A stretch of DNA of 64,000 bases from Photobacterium sanctipauli (GCF_003026495.1 NZ_PYMA01000012.1:120497-184496); one strand, 5' to 3'; positions 26,672-36,397 are shown, counted from the first letter of the stretch. Notes: generated from the letters alone by a model not told the origin. Numbers and translations: made by a program.

Positions 26672-27181
26672 ATGTATAACTCAGATATGCCGAATCGTGC
26701 TGAGCTTCCAACAACTAAGCAGCTAGTCCGTTCAACTTTCATCGCATTGGGAGTGGCTGTGGCACTTTTGGTCACCGTTATCCTACCTGCCGAGTATGCT
26801 ATCGATCCAACAGGTGTGGGGCGGGTGATGGGATTAACAGAGATGGGAGAAATTAAAGAACAGCTCGCTCAGGAGGCGGCAGAAGACAGGGCGGTAAGTG
26901 AAGTGGTTACTGTTGTGGCAAGCGCTGAAAATGAGCCTGTCACGGATGAACCTGAGCTGATAACCCCTCAGCAAGAAAGTACTGTCGAAACAGTGCCTGT
27001 TTGGAAAGATAAGATTATGGTTTCCCTTAAACCTGGGCAAGGGGCTGAAGTAAAATTGGTGATGGAAAAAGGCCAAACAGCTCAATTTGAATGGATAGCA
27101 AAAGGTGGCCCTGTCAATTACGATACGCACGGCGATGGAAATGGTAACTCGATAAGTTATGAAAAAGGCCGTTTTCCTTGA
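26672..27181 (+). CDS. Transmembrane anchor protein, C-terminally truncated
   Basis: A 169-residue protein with a membrane segment near 24-44 (FIALGVAVALLVTVILP), a variable acidic spacer, and a periplasmic domain (VSLKPGQGAEVKLVMEKGQT, FEWIAKGGPVNYDTHGDGNG). As I recall the family, it is common next to HupE-like genes in marine gammaproteobacteria and continues some 45-60 residues past SISYEKGR, with Trp-rich strands. Here it stops abruptly (SISYEKGRFP) where the sequence turns into a porin in another frame. It is therefore probably a truncated product of a deletion. Activity is uncertain. Confidence 0.65.
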   Translation: MYNSDMPNRAELPTTKQLVRSTFIALGVAVALLVTVILPAEYAIDPTGVGRVMGLTEMGEIKEQLAQEAAEDRAVSEVVTVVASAENEPVTDEPELITPQQESTVETVPVWKDKIMVSLKPGQGAEVKLVMEKGQTAQFEWIAKGGPVNYDTHGDGNGNSISYEKGRFP

Positions 27182-27905
27182 GTACTCTGGTGATACATCG
27201 AATGAACTTTATACCGATGGCTCGGCTTATGTTTACCAAATGAAGGAAGCAAGAGGCCGTGGCTCTGACGGTCAGATCATGTACAGCCAGCAGTTTGGTA
27301 ATCTTTATGTTGAACTGGGTTCAATGATAGGTGATCGCTCCAACCTGTTTAATGGCGGTATTGGCAGTCAGTACCATGGTAAAACGATCGACGCTTCTAA
27401 AGATGCCTTCTTGATCCGTCCTGTTGTTGCGTACAGCATGGGTGACTTTACCGTTGCAGCCTCGATGGAAGCGAATATGGTTTCGAATGCAGTTGTGGCT
27501 GATGGCGTCGATATCTCAGAACGCACCGGTTACGGCGTAACAGGTAACTGGAACAACGGTGATTGGAACATTAACTTAAACGCAGCATACCTAGATGCTG
27601 TGGACGAAAACAATATGACATTGGGAATGAACGCCCTTTGGAACAGCTTCGGCTTGGGTTATGTTTACTCGCATAATGAATATGAAAATAAAGAATTTTC
27701 AGGCTGGGCAGAAGGTGACGTGAAAGTGTCGACTTGGTATGCCTCATACGAGTTTAAGGATGTATTGTCAGTTGAAGACTTCTCAGTGTTGTTGGGTAGT
27801 TACTACACAACGGTCAATAACAAGTTGGATGCACAACCTCACTCTGATGCGTTTGCTGAAGAAGATGACTTTGGTGCGCGTCTAAGATTATTCTACGAGT
27901 TCTAA
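27159..27905 (+). pseudogene. 3' part of an outer-membrane porin gene (5' end lost)
   Basis: The frame encodes the C-terminal 240 or so residues of a beta-barrel porin, with alternating aromatic/polar strands (VYQMKEARGRGSDGQIMYSQ, GLGYVYSHNEYENKE, STWYASYEFKD) and the terminal RLRLFYEF with final Phe needed for BAM insertion. No signal peptide or first strands exist, and the ATG at 27159 has no ribosome site and lies within the truncated anchor gene. It resembles carbohydrate-type porins (OprD/chitoporin/maltoporin-like) but I cannot name the family. It is most simply a remnant fused to the anchor gene by deletion. Confidence 0.65.
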
Positions 27906-27979
27906 GAAGGCGATTATTCATCCTCATGCTGATGAATACATATTTGCCCCAGCTTTAAGCAGGCAGATAAAATCTAGTC

Positions 27980-28000
27980 GGGGAGGTTAAATGCCTCCCC
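27980..28000 (+). terminator. Hairpin after porin remnant
   Basis: GGGGAGG and CCTCCCC form a 7-bp GC-rich stem with loop TTAAATG, about 75 bases past the porin stop. The T tract is poor. Confidence 0.55.
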
Positions 28001-28201
28001 ATTTAGAGATAGTAAAACGCTAACTTATTGAAGTTTATGCAAGTATATTGATCACACTGAGTTGCATACGAATCAGCTGTCTTTATTCTCATAATTGCTG
28101 TGCTGATCACTATAGGTTGCCAAATTCATCGGACGAGTCTTTATCAATCCTGTGGTATGGTTAACCCAGAGTGAAAATCGATTTACTGAAACAGGACGAG
28201 G

Positions 28202-28960
28202 ATGTCTGAGAGCAAACGCGATAAACGAATACAGCAAATTACCGATCTCTTGCATAACCATGAGAAACTCCGCCTAGGGCATATTGCAGAAACACTGGGT
28301 GTTTCCGAGATGACACTTCGCCGCGATCTGACCAACCCACCACCTACCATGAGCTTGCTTGGCGGCTATATCTTCAATAAGCAATTCCGTACCACGGAAA
28401 CGGGTTATGAGATCAATGAGCAAAACGCGAACCACGTAAAGGAAAAGCATCAAATAGGTGAAATTGCCGCTTTAGAAGTCACGGATAACTCAACAATCTT
28501 TTTTGATAACGGCACGACAACTGTCCATGTTATCCACGCTATAGACGATGAGCTCAGGTTTACCGGTGTCTGCTTTTCGTTGAATGTTTTCTTGGCGTTG
28601 AAGAACAAGCCTAATTGCCACGCGATTTTGTGCGGTGGGCAATTTGATGATGACCACAACCATTTCTATCCCGTATCGGATATTTCTGAAATCGATAATT
28701 TCCGGTTTGATCTGATGTTTATGTCTGCGGCGGGTGTGTCTCTTGAGCAGGGGATCACTTGTTACGCTTTGACAGAGCTTCCCTATAAGCAAAAAGCGAT
28801 GAAGCAGTCTCAGAAGGTGGTGCTCGTTGCCGATAGCAGTAAATTTGAAAGGGTAAAGCGTGCGGCCACATGCCAATTGGCAGATGTTGATGAAATTATC
28901 AGCGAGGTGCCACTGCGTGATGCTTATTTGCAGGCCGTGGGGCTAAGGCGAAAAAGCTAA
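28202..28960 (+). CDS. deoR: DeoR-type repressor, likely deoxyribonucleoside operon regulator
   Basis: A 252-residue regulator with an N-terminal winged helix-turn-helix (LGHIAETLGVSEMTLRRDL, about 25-43) and a C-terminal sugar-phosphate sensor domain. It follows E. coli DeoR closely through LLGGYI, IFFDNGTTTVHVIHAID, CFSLNVFLALKNKP and ILCGGQF, closer than a generic DeoR-family protein. DeoR senses deoxyribose-5-phosphate and represses nucleoside catabolism genes. The deo operon is not in this window; the next gene is an oligopeptide-binding protein. The ATG at 28202 is preceded by GACGAGG. Confidence 0.75.
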   Translation: MSESKRDKRIQQITDLLHNHEKLRLGHIAETLGVSEMTLRRDLTNPPPTMSLLGGYIFNKQFRTTETGYEINEQNANHVKEKHQIGEIAALEVTDNSTIFFDNGTTTVHVIHAIDDELRFTGVCFSLNVFLALKNKPNCHAILCGGQFDDDHNHFYPVSDISEIDNFRFDLMFMSAAGVSLEQGITCYALTELPYKQKAMKQSQKVVLVADSSKFERVKRAATCQLADVDEIISEVPLRDAYLQAVGLRRKS

Positions 28961-29155
28961 CCTTTGTTAGTGACATAAATTGGGGAGAGGGTGTTTGCTT
29001 GATTGTTTCTTGCACAATACGAGGTTGTGATATCTCGCACAAAGGTGGTTAATACAACCAAACCATTTGTGATTTTTAGCATATCGCCTTGTTGAATATG
29101 AGTGTATGTTAATAAGCTTGTTACGCATTTATTACTCTCATCACAAGGAAAGACT

Positions 29156-30760
29156 ATGCAAGGAAGTAAGCTTACCGTGATTGCCGCTGCCATAACTATG
29201 TTAGCGGCGAGCCCCACTTGGGCTGCAGATGTAACATTGGCCAAGGTTCAGGAAATAGTACGCGGTAACGGCGATGAAGTACCGACCTTAGATCCTTCTT
29301 ACTCATCAGATACCTCAAGTTCACGTGTAATATCCGACATGTTTGAGGGTTTGGTAACCCAAAGCCCTGATGGCAAGATCATCCCAGCATTGGCAACACA
29401 TTGGGAGCAGTCGGCTGATGGCAAGGTGTACACTTTCCACTTACGTGACAACATTAAGTGGTCTAATGGTGAGCCAATTGTCGCGGGTGATTTCGAATAC
29501 AGTTTTAAGCGTGTTGTTGACCCGAAAACAGCGGCCCCTTATGCGTGGTATTACAGCACGGCACATATCTTAAATGCCGGCAAAATCAATGAAGGTAAGT
29601 TGGCTGTTGAAGCCTTGGGCGTAAAAGCGCTTGATGATAAAACCCTGCAAGTGACTCTTGATAAACCCGTGCCGTATTTTGTCAAAATGATGGCCCATGA
29701 ATCGACGTTCCCAGTATACAAACCAGCCATAGAAACCCACGGCGATGCTTGGACTAAGCCGGAAAATATTGTCACCAGTAGTGCCTATAAATTGGCAGAG
29801 TGGACGCTAAACGAGCGTATTATTCTGGAGCGAAGCCCCAACTATTGGAATAACGACAAGACAGTAATTAACAAGGTGACCTATTTACCGATTTCGGATA
29901 TGACGGCGGAGTATAATCGCTACCGTACCGGTGAAATAGATATCACGTCGTCATTCCCATTGGAGCAATACGCCGCAATTAAGAAGCAGCGACCAGGTGA
30001 ATTGCTGACCATGCCTTCATTGGGTACTTACTATTACTTGTTCAATGTGGATAAGCCTCCCTTTGATGACCCACGTGTAAGGAAGGCATTGGCGTATGCG
30101 ATTGATCGTGATGTGGTGACCAACGTGATCCTTGGGCAAGGGCAGGTGCCAGCTTATGGTGTTACGCCGCCTTCAGTTGACGGCTTCACCCCACCTAGTT
30201 TGGCATGGGGCGAGCTAAGCCAGAAAGAGCGTAACCAAAAAGCACAGGCATTACTTGCAGAAGCTGGGTTTGATAAGTCGAACCCGCTATCGTTTGAGCT
30301 GGTTTACAACACCATGGAATCGCATAAGAAACTGGCAATTGTGATGTCATCAATGTGGGGGCAAACGCTAGGCGCGAAGGTGACATTGGCAAACCAAGAG
30401 TGGAAGACGTTCCTACAGAAGCTGGCTCAAAAAGATTTCACGGTTGCTCGCTATGCGTGGATCGGTGATTACAATGAGGCATCCACCTTCTTATCATATT
30501 TTGAAAGTTCCGGTATGAACTATGCTCGTTGGTCTAGCGAGGCTTACGACGAAGCCATGGCGAAGGCAATCAAGGCGCCAAGCAATGAACAGCGAAACCA
30601 GTTCTATCAACAAGCAGAGGCCGTGTTCTCTGAAGAGATGCCGGCTATTCCGTTGTACCACTACACCCGCTCTGTGCTAAAGAGTCCTAAGGTCGGCGGC
30701 TATTCAACAACTAATGCGGCAGAAGCACGATATACCCGTGATTTGTATTTGATCCAATAG
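29156..30760 (+). CDS. oppA: Periplasmic oligopeptide-binding protein (OppA-like)
   Basis: A 534-residue solute-binding protein of the SBP_bac_5 (OppA/DppA) type, which captures peptides for an ABC importer. ATG 29156 is chosen over the TTG/GTG upstream because AAGGAAAG precedes it and a clean signal peptide results (QGSKLTVIAAAITMLAASPTWA). Family segments include EVPTLDPSYSSDTSSSRVI, FHLRDNIKWSNGEPIVAGDF and DDPRVRKALAYAIDRDVV. No permease or ATPase genes follow; a terminator at 30816 ends the transcript, so this is an orphan binding protein likely sharing an Opp transporter elsewhere. Confidence 0.88.
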   Translation: MQGSKLTVIAAAITMLAASPTWAADVTLAKVQEIVRGNGDEVPTLDPSYSSDTSSSRVISDMFEGLVTQSPDGKIIPALATHWEQSADGKVYTFHLRDNIKWSNGEPIVAGDFEYSFKRVVDPKTAAPYAWYYSTAHILNAGKINEGKLAVEALGVKALDDKTLQVTLDKPVPYFVKMMAHESTFPVYKPAIETHGDAWTKPENIVTSSAYKLAEWTLNERIILERSPNYWNNDKTVINKVTYLPISDMTAEYNRYRTGEIDITSSFPLEQYAAIKKQRPGELLTMPSLGTYYYLFNVDKPPFDDPRVRKALAYAIDRDVVTNVILGQGQVPAYGVTPPSVDGFTPPSLAWGELSQKERNQKAQALLAEAGFDKSNPLSFELVYNTMESHKKLAIVMSSMWGQTLGAKVTLANQEWKTFLQKLAQKDFTVARYAWIGDYNEASTFLSYFESSGMNYARWSSEAYDEAMAKAIKAPSNEQRNQFYQQAEAVFSEEMPAIPLYHYTRSVLKSPKVGGYSTTNAAEARYTRDLYLIQ

Positions 30761-30815
30761 CACCCCTTATTCAATTTACAGCAGGGTGTGCAACCTAGAT
30801 TGAATGAAGACGATA

Positions 30816-30841
30816 AAAAGCCGGAATGATTTCCGGCTTTT
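30816..30841 (+). terminator. Rho-independent terminator after oppA
   Basis: AAAAGCCGGAA and TTCCGGCTTTT form a perfect stem around TGAT ending in T residues, 56 bases past the stop. Confidence 0.85.
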
Positions 30842-30956
30842 GGTTATATACCCAAGCTGCTTGGCTATATGAGATTAGTTACAGTGTGTTACATATCTCA
30901 GGGTCAAAATACAAAGTAGCTAAGCCGTTTTGCAATTAAACCGCAATTGCTTTTGG

Positions 30957-31367
30957 CTATTCGAAATCATGGGAAACTTTGACATCGTTCCACCATTGGA
31001 GCATGCCAAACAAAAAGCCAAGAAACCCAACAGCAATTATTAGGTTATGAAACCCTTCACTTAAGATATTGGGCTCAAAAGAGGTTGTTATGATCGCAAT
31101 AGTAGCGAAAGCATAGGCGAGGTAACCCCAAGAGCTACTGCGGTAGTATTGTAATACTTCTAGGGTGATGAACAGTACTGCAGAGGTAAAGTAAAAGCCG
31201 TAAAACTTCCATAGCAAGTCGGTATAAAACTCACCCGCATACCTTGTCATCAGCCAGTGAAAACAAAAGTACAGCACAAAGATACACACCGATGACTCGG
31301 TTAGGTGCTTTATCAGTTTAACGTCCATAGCAAGCTCACAGATGCAAATTCGTCGACCGTCATTCAC
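30957..31367 (-). CDS. Small multi-pass membrane protein of unknown function
   Basis: Up to 136 residues with four predicted membrane helices (around VCIFVLYFCFHWLMT, FYFTSAVLFITLEVL, LAYAFATIAIITT and LIIAVGFLGFLFGML). The GTG start at 31367 has GGGAGC before it; an alternative is the ATG at about 31328 giving MDVKLIKHLTESS. I do not recognise the family. It stands alone, downstream-facing into oppA. Confidence 0.55.
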   Translation of the reverse strand: MNDGRRICICELAMDVKLIKHLTESSVCIFVLYFCFHWLMTRYAGEFYTDLLWKFYGFYFTSAVLFITLEVLQYYRSSSWGYLAYAFATIAIITTSFEPNILSEGFHNLIIAVGFLGFLFGMLQWWNDVKVSHDFE

Positions 31368-31512
31368 ATTGCTCCCTGTTTATCAGTGATATAAGGGAGA
31401 TCAATAAATCCTATAGGCTATGATAATTTAAATCGTAAAATGAAGGATTAATGACCTGTTACTGCTTTGTAACTGTTTGTGTAAACTGTATCTTCTGCAA
31501 ATAATTGAGCAA

Positions 31513-31540
31513 GAAAAAAGCCAGCATTTACATGCTGGCT
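31513..31540 (-). terminator. Rho-independent terminator after moeB
   Basis: On the minus strand AGCCAGCA, six loop bases and TGCTGGCT are followed by six T, about 55 bases past the moeB stop. Confidence 0.85.
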
Positions 31541-31593
31541 GCAAGCTACCTGATTGGGCGCTAATTCTTTTACGGTGTCGCTTGGGCTGAACT

Positions 31594-32352
31594 TTACGTC
31601 GCTGCTGAGCCGCACACTTGGCAGCTGGCTTGCTTACCAAGTTTCATTTCACGCCAGCTCATGCTCATTGCATCCAGCATTAAGATTTTGCCGGTTAGCG
31701 GCTGTCCCATGTTTGCCACGACTTTGATGGCTTCCATGGCCTGTACCGCACCCACGATCCCTACAACGGGTGACATGATACCAGCTTCGACGCAGCTTAA
31801 GGTTTGTTGACCGAATAGGGCGCTTAGGCACTGGTAGCAAGGTTCGTTATCTTGATAGGTATAAACGCTGATTTGTCCTTCCATACGAATGGCCGCACCG
31901 GAAACCAGCGGTGTTTTATGCTGGTGGCACAGGCGGTTCAATTGGTTGCGAGTTTCAACGTTATCACTACAATCAAGCACAATGGTGTGCTGCTGGATGA
32001 GCTGATCCAATTCTTGATCATTGAGGCGCTTGGCAATGGTATCAACCTGCGTATTTGGGTTGATAGTTGTCAGCGCCTGTTTGGCCGAGTCGACTTTCAG
32101 TTCGCCCACAGTGCTGTCATTGTGAAGCACCTGTCGCTGCAAGTTAGACACTTCGACCTTGTCATCATCAATGAGCGTCAGTTTGCCAACACCTGCCGCC
32201 GCTAGATATTGTGTCGAGGCGCAGCCCAGCCCGCCAGCCCCAAGGATCAGCATAGATGCCTCTTTCAACGCTTCTTGACCATCAAAGTCAAATTGCTTGA
32301 GGATGATCTGGCGGTTATAGCGCAGCATTTCTGCGTCGGTAAGTTCTACCAC
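31594..32352 (-). CDS. moeB: Molybdopterin-synthase adenylyltransferase MoeB
   Basis: A 252-residue E1-like enzyme that adenylates the C-terminal glycine of MoaD so it can receive sulfur for molybdopterin synthesis. The ATP-binding GAGGLGCA, the DDDKVEVSNLQRQVLH segment and the zinc-binding pairs CYQC and CQVC are present. The C-terminus is close to that of E. coli MoeB, with no rhodanese domain. It lies 12 bases downstream of moeA in one operon. Confidence 0.92.
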   Translation of the reverse strand: MVELTDAEMLRYNRQIILKQFDFDGQEALKEASMLILGAGGLGCASTQYLAAAGVGKLTLIDDDKVEVSNLQRQVLHNDSTVGELKVDSAKQALTTINPNTQVDTIAKRLNDQELDQLIQQHTIVLDCSDNVETRNQLNRLCHQHKTPLVSGAAIRMEGQISVYTYQDNEPCYQCLSALFGQQTLSCVEAGIMSPVVGIVGAVQAMEAIKVVANMGQPLTGKILMLDAMSMSWREMKLGKQASCQVCGSAAT

Positions 32353-32364
32353 GGGTGTATCCTG

Positions 32365-33597
32365 TTAGTACATTGAATGGTTAAACAGCTCGATGGTTAC
32401 TTTTTCGCCCGGCATCACGCGGCCGCGCTCTTGCTCTAGTACCACAAAGCAGTTGGCTTGATGCATCGAGCTAAATGCGCCAGAGCCTTGGTTTCCTGTG
32501 GTGGCAACTTCAATTTGGCCTTCGGCATTGATGCTATAAATACCGCGTTGATAGTCGGCACGGCCCGGGCGCTTTTTGAATACCGTTGTTGCTTCCGCTG
32601 TCATGCGCTGGGGTGGTTGATACTGGTTATGACCAGCAAGCTTCGCCAGCATTGGCTGTACAAGTTGGTATAGGGTTACCATTGCCGACACCGGGTTGCC
32701 AGGTAGGCCGCAGAACCAAGTGTTTTTGATGGTACCAAATGCAAACGGCTTGCCTGGTTTCATGGCTATTTTCCAGAAACCGATTTCGCCTTGCTCGTCG
32801 AGAATGTCCTTGGTGTAATCTGCTTCGCCGACGCTGACGCCGCCAGAAGTGACAAGCACATCTGCTTGAGTCGCGGTTTCGAAAGCTTCACGTAGTTTTT
32901 CTGGGCTATCTGGAATGATGCCAAGATCCATGACATCGCAGCCGAATTTTTCAAGCAGGGCGCGAATACCGTAACGGTTGCTGTCATAAATCTGTCCGGC
33001 TTCCAAAGGTTCGCCGACAGGGCGTAGTTCATCGCCGGTAGAGAAGAATGCTACGGTAGGGCGTTTGTATACAGGTAGCTCAGCAATACCAAGAGAGGCT
33101 AGCAATGGCATTTCACGGGCGGTAATACGAGTACCTTTTGCCACTACAACATCACCCTGGCAAACGTCATCACCGATAGGGCGAACATTATCCCCTGCCG
33201 GTGCTTTTGCCGTGAATCGAATGTTATCACCGTCGACCTCGGTTTCTTCCTGCATGATGACGGTATCGGCACCGTCAGGCATTTGGGCGCCCGTCATGAT
33301 GCGAATGCATTGACCTTGTTGGCAAACGCCTTCGAACGGAATACCCGCGAAAGATTTACCTGCAAGCGTCAGCGTATCAGTGTTTGCTAAATCAGCGGCG
33401 CGCAGGGCATAACCGTCCATCGCAGAGTTGGCAAAAGGGGGCACGTTAATTGGTGAGCGAATATCGTCTGCCAGTACTAATCCCATCGCGTCGTTAAGCG
33501 CAACAGTGTGGGTAGCTTCAAGTGGTTTAACTTGCTCTAAGATTTTTGTTAGCGCGTCGGCTACAGGCATCAAGCCCGGTGTGTCACAACATCCCAT
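32365..33597 (-). CDS. moeA: Molybdopterin molybdenumtransferase MoeA
   Basis: This enzyme inserts molybdate into adenylylated molybdopterin. It contains the family signatures PPFANSAMDGYALR, TSGGVSVGEADYTKDIL, KPGKPFAFG and WFCGLPGNPVSAMVT. The frame opens at 33618, but I place the start at ATG 33597 because MGCCDTPGLMPVADAL aligns with the usual N-terminus (410 residues). It is the first gene of moeA-moeB. Confidence 0.92.
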   Translation of the reverse strand: MGCCDTPGLMPVADALTKILEQVKPLEATHTVALNDAMGLVLADDIRSPINVPPFANSAMDGYALRAADLANTDTLTLAGKSFAGIPFEGVCQQGQCIRIMTGAQMPDGADTVIMQEETEVDGDNIRFTAKAPAGDNVRPIGDDVCQGDVVVAKGTRITAREMPLLASLGIAELPVYKRPTVAFFSTGDELRPVGEPLEAGQIYDSNRYGIRALLEKFGCDVMDLGIIPDSPEKLREAFETATQADVLVTSGGVSVGEADYTKDILDEQGEIGFWKIAMKPGKPFAFGTIKNTWFCGLPGNPVSAMVTLYQLVQPMLAKLAGHNQYQPPQRMTAEATTVFKKRPGRADYQRGIYSINAEGQIEVATTGNQGSGAFSSMHQANCFVVLEQERGRVMPGEKVTIELFNHSMY

Positions 33598-33822
33598 AAT
33601 TTGGCATCCATCAATCATTTTATTATCTTTTGTGTGGTCAGTAATTATGACAAAAAATTCCTCTCATCACTAATGCCGTATTAAATACGTGGTGTAATTG
33701 TTGTGAATTACAGGTATCCTTCGGACAGAAATATTACTGGTATGCTCATTTGGGTGATTTATCATCAGCTAAGCGCTTAATTTTGCTTAGTTATACCCAA
33801 GCCAGTAGGTTGGAGGAATAGA

Positions 33823-34476
33823 ATGACAGCATTAAGCGAATCTGCGTTGAAGGTGCGCCAAGCACTGGTTGATCGTGGCCTTGAAACACCAATGACTGAC
33901 AAGCAAGTCAGCCGCGAAGAAAAGAAAGAGAAGATTGAGTACCACATGCGTGAGATCCTCGAGCTTCTTTCATTAGATCTAACCGATGATAGCTTGGTAG
34001 AAACTCCGCATCGTATCGCCAAAATGTATGTCGACGAAGTGTTCTCTGGTCTGGATTATGCCAACTTCCCAAAGATCACGGTTATCGAAAACAAGATGAA
34101 CTGTGATGAGATGGTACGAGTGAAAGACATCACCCTAACCAGTACCTGTGAGCACCACTTGGTGACTATCGATGGTAAAGCGACGGTGGCATACATTCCT
34201 CGCGGTAAAATTATCGGCCTGTCGAAGATTAACCGTATCGTACGCTTCTTTGCTCAACGCCCTCAGGTACAAGAGCGAATGACTCAGCAGATCTTAGTTG
34301 CGCTGCAAACCTTGCTTGAAAGTGATGATGTGGCTGTCACCATGGATGCGACGCACTACTGTGTGAAGGCGCGTGGTGTCATGGATGCGACCAGTGTGAC
34401 AACAACAACGGCACTGGGGGGAATTTTCAAACGTAACCCAGCAACCCGTGCAGAATTTTTACATGGTGTTCGCTAA
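33823..34476 (+). CDS. folE: GTP cyclohydrolase I
   Basis: A 217-residue homolog of FolE, which converts GTP to 7,8-dihydroneopterin triphosphate, the first step of tetrahydrofolate and queuosine precursor synthesis. Zinc ligands are seen in TSTCEHHL and THYCVKARG, and the active-site stretch [26 protein letters not shown] is intact. TTGGAGGAATAG precedes the start. It is divergent from moeA and closed by a strong terminator. Confidence 0.95.
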   Translation: MTALSESALKVRQALVDRGLETPMTDKQVSREEKKEKIEYHMREILELLSLDLTDDSLVETPHRIAKMYVDEVFSGLDYANFPKITVIENKMNCDEMVRVKDITLTSTCEHHLVTIDGKATVAYIPRGKIIGLSKINRIVRFFAQRPQVQERMTQQILVALQTLLESDDVAVTMDATHYCVKARGVMDATSVTTTTALGGIFKRNPATRAEFLHGVR

Positions 34477-34517
34477 ATCTTCATTTGACGCCATTGCAGA
34501 ATAATTTATTATGAAAC

Positions 34518-34547
34518 AAGCCAGTAGCTTAAGCTACTGGCTTTTTT
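34518..34547 (+). terminator. Rho-independent terminator after folE
   Basis: AAGCCAGTAGCTT and AAGCTACTGGCTT form a perfect inverted repeat followed by T residues. Confidence 0.9.
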
Positions 34548-34571
34548 GTCGAATATGAACAGTGAAAGCGC

Positions 34572-35495
34572 ATGGATTTAATCAAGTTATCCCGAATTAG
34601 CATGAAGCACCTGATCACCTTGCATGTCATGCTTGATACGCTGAGTGTCACTGCCAGTGCCGAGCGCCTTTGCTTGAGCCCCTCGTCGGTAAGTAAAACC
34701 CTGACCCAGTTGCGCGAAAACCTTAATGACGAGTTGTTTTATCGTCACGGCAACCAGCTGGTCGCGACACCACTTGCAAGGCGGCTAGGGCCCACTGTTC
34801 ATCAGATGATCAATGAAATGAATCAGATGCTGACTCAAGAAGCGTTTGATCCTGCCTCTTACCAAGGTCGCTTTGCATTGGCTATGCGTGAAAGTACGTT
34901 TGAGCTTATTGCCGCGAGGCTAACTGCAAGGGTACTCGAGCAAGCGCCTGGTATGCGATTGGAAATATGGTCGCGGGATAGCATGGGGTTTGAAAGCCTG
35001 TCGAAAGGCCAACTCGATTTTATTATTTTGCCCCATGACAAGAGCCAGCCGCCGAGCTCGCAAAATAACTTGGTGTGGGAAAGCTTGATAGAAGACGAGA
35101 TGGTGTGCTTGATGAACCCAAACCATCCGCTAGCCGACGAACCTCTGACTATCGATAACTACCTTAGCTATGGCCATGTTGGGATCATGGATAGTGATCT
35201 GAATGTCCCGTTCTTTGAAATGCAACTGGCTCAGCAGCATCAAAAGCGTCGAATTGCCGTGAATGTCGCTGACTTTGGTGGGGCCGCGTTGATCTGCCAG
35301 CAAAGTGAGTTACTGTTTACCTGCTCAAAGAAATGGGCAGAAGCTGCGCAACAGGCTAAAGGCTTGATATCCAAACCTTTGCCGTTTAATTATGGTGAAG
35401 TCTCTTACAGTCTTGTATGGCACCAGCCGAGCATGAATGATCCCGCCCAGCGTTGGCTCTATGAGCAAATCATGGCTGTTTCCCAGGCTATTTAA
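34572..35495 (+). CDS. LysR-family transcriptional regulator
   Basis: A 307-residue regulator with an N-terminal winged helix (TLSVTASAERLCLSPSSVSK) and a type 2 periplasmic-binding-like effector domain. The DNA-binding helix carries SSVSKTLTQLR, and the effector region has FIILPHDKSQPPSSQNNLVW, as in the LeuO/NodD branch. It is convergent with yjjW, so no divergent target gene is suggested. The effector is unknown. Confidence 0.85.
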   Translation: MDLIKLSRISMKHLITLHVMLDTLSVTASAERLCLSPSSVSKTLTQLRENLNDELFYRHGNQLVATPLARRLGPTVHQMINEMNQMLTQEAFDPASYQGRFALAMRESTFELIAARLTARVLEQAPGMRLEIWSRDSMGFESLSKGQLDFIILPHDKSQPPSSQNNLVWESLIEDEMVCLMNPNHPLADEPLTIDNYLSYGHVGIMDSDLNVPFFEMQLAQQHQKRRIAVNVADFGGAALICQQSELLFTCSKKWAEAAQQAKGLISKPLPFNYGEVSYSLVWHQPSMNDPAQRWLYEQIMAVSQAI

Positions 35496-35533
35496 CGGGA
35501 AAAGCTCCGATTTAAGCTATATGTGTTCGAGAG

Positions 35534-36397
35534 CTATGGTGCTCGATAAATAGTATCTATATTCTTCTGCTTTAATTTAGCCGCCAGCGCTTCAATTTCT
35601 GCTTTGCTACATGCCTCCCATGTCAATGCCTCACCGCTTATCCCATGATGCTGAAATGCATTGAGCCGGACAGTTGTACGCTTTGGTAGGCTCTTCAAGA
35701 AGTGGCCAACAACCTCTATTTCCGGTTCATAGTCAGTGATACTAGGAATATGCAGCAAGCGTACTTCCTCAAGTTTGTCGTGTTTGGTTAGCCACTCAAT
35801 TGATTGGATAACCCGATGGTTGCTACGGCCGGTAATATAGCGATGGGTATCTTCCTGCCAAGCTTTTAGATCAATCATCGCGCCGTCCAATACCGGAAGC
35901 AGTTTCTCCCAACCGGTTACACTGAGGCTGCCATTGCTATCTACCATGCAACTTAGGTGCTTGAGCTCATTGTCATTTTTGATGGCATTAAATAGGGCGA
36001 TGATAAACGGCAGCTGCAAGGTCGCTTCGCCGCCGCTAACGGTAATGCCCGTCAGGAACAAGTGGTGCTTGTGAATGAGCGTTATAAGCTGGTCGACATT
36101 CATTTCTGCCGTTTTAGGGCTCGATTGGCGAGGGCAAATGGCAAGGCAGGTATCGCAGTGGGTACATTGATCTGCTTGCCAGTGTATTTTGCCTTTTACC
36201 AGAGATAGCGCGCCCGACGGGCAGGGGGAAACACAATCGCCGCAGTGATCACATAACCCGATGGTATGCGCGTTGTGGCAATTTTTGCATTGATAATTGC
36301 AGCCTTGCAGGAAAATGACGAGCCTGTTGCCAGGCCCGTCGACGCAAGAGAAGTTAAGAACCTTACTGACTGTTGCAGTAACGTGGCGATTGTTCAT
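35534..36397 (-). CDS. yjjW: Glycyl-radical-enzyme activase, YjjW-type
   Basis: A 287-residue radical-SAM enzyme. The cluster motif CNYQCKNC (CX3CX2C) is near residue 33 and two ferredoxin-like motifs follow (CDHCGDCVSPCP and CTHCDTCLAICP), as in activases of glycyl radical enzymes. It installs the radical on its partner YjjI, whose gene overlaps its start by 35 bases. Such systems are oxygen-sensitive and used under anoxia. Confidence 0.9.
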   Translation of the reverse strand: MNNRHVTATVSKVLNFSCVDGPGNRLVIFLQGCNYQCKNCHNAHTIGLCDHCGDCVSPCPSGALSLVKGKIHWQADQCTHCDTCLAICPRQSSPKTAEMNVDQLITLIHKHHLFLTGITVSGGEATLQLPFIIALFNAIKNDNELKHLSCMVDSNGSLSVTGWEKLLPVLDGAMIDLKAWQEDTHRYITGRSNHRVIQSIEWLTKHDKLEEVRLLHIPSITDYEPEIEVVGHFLKSLPKRTTVRLNAFQHHGISGEALTWEACSKAEIEALAAKLKQKNIDTIYRAP

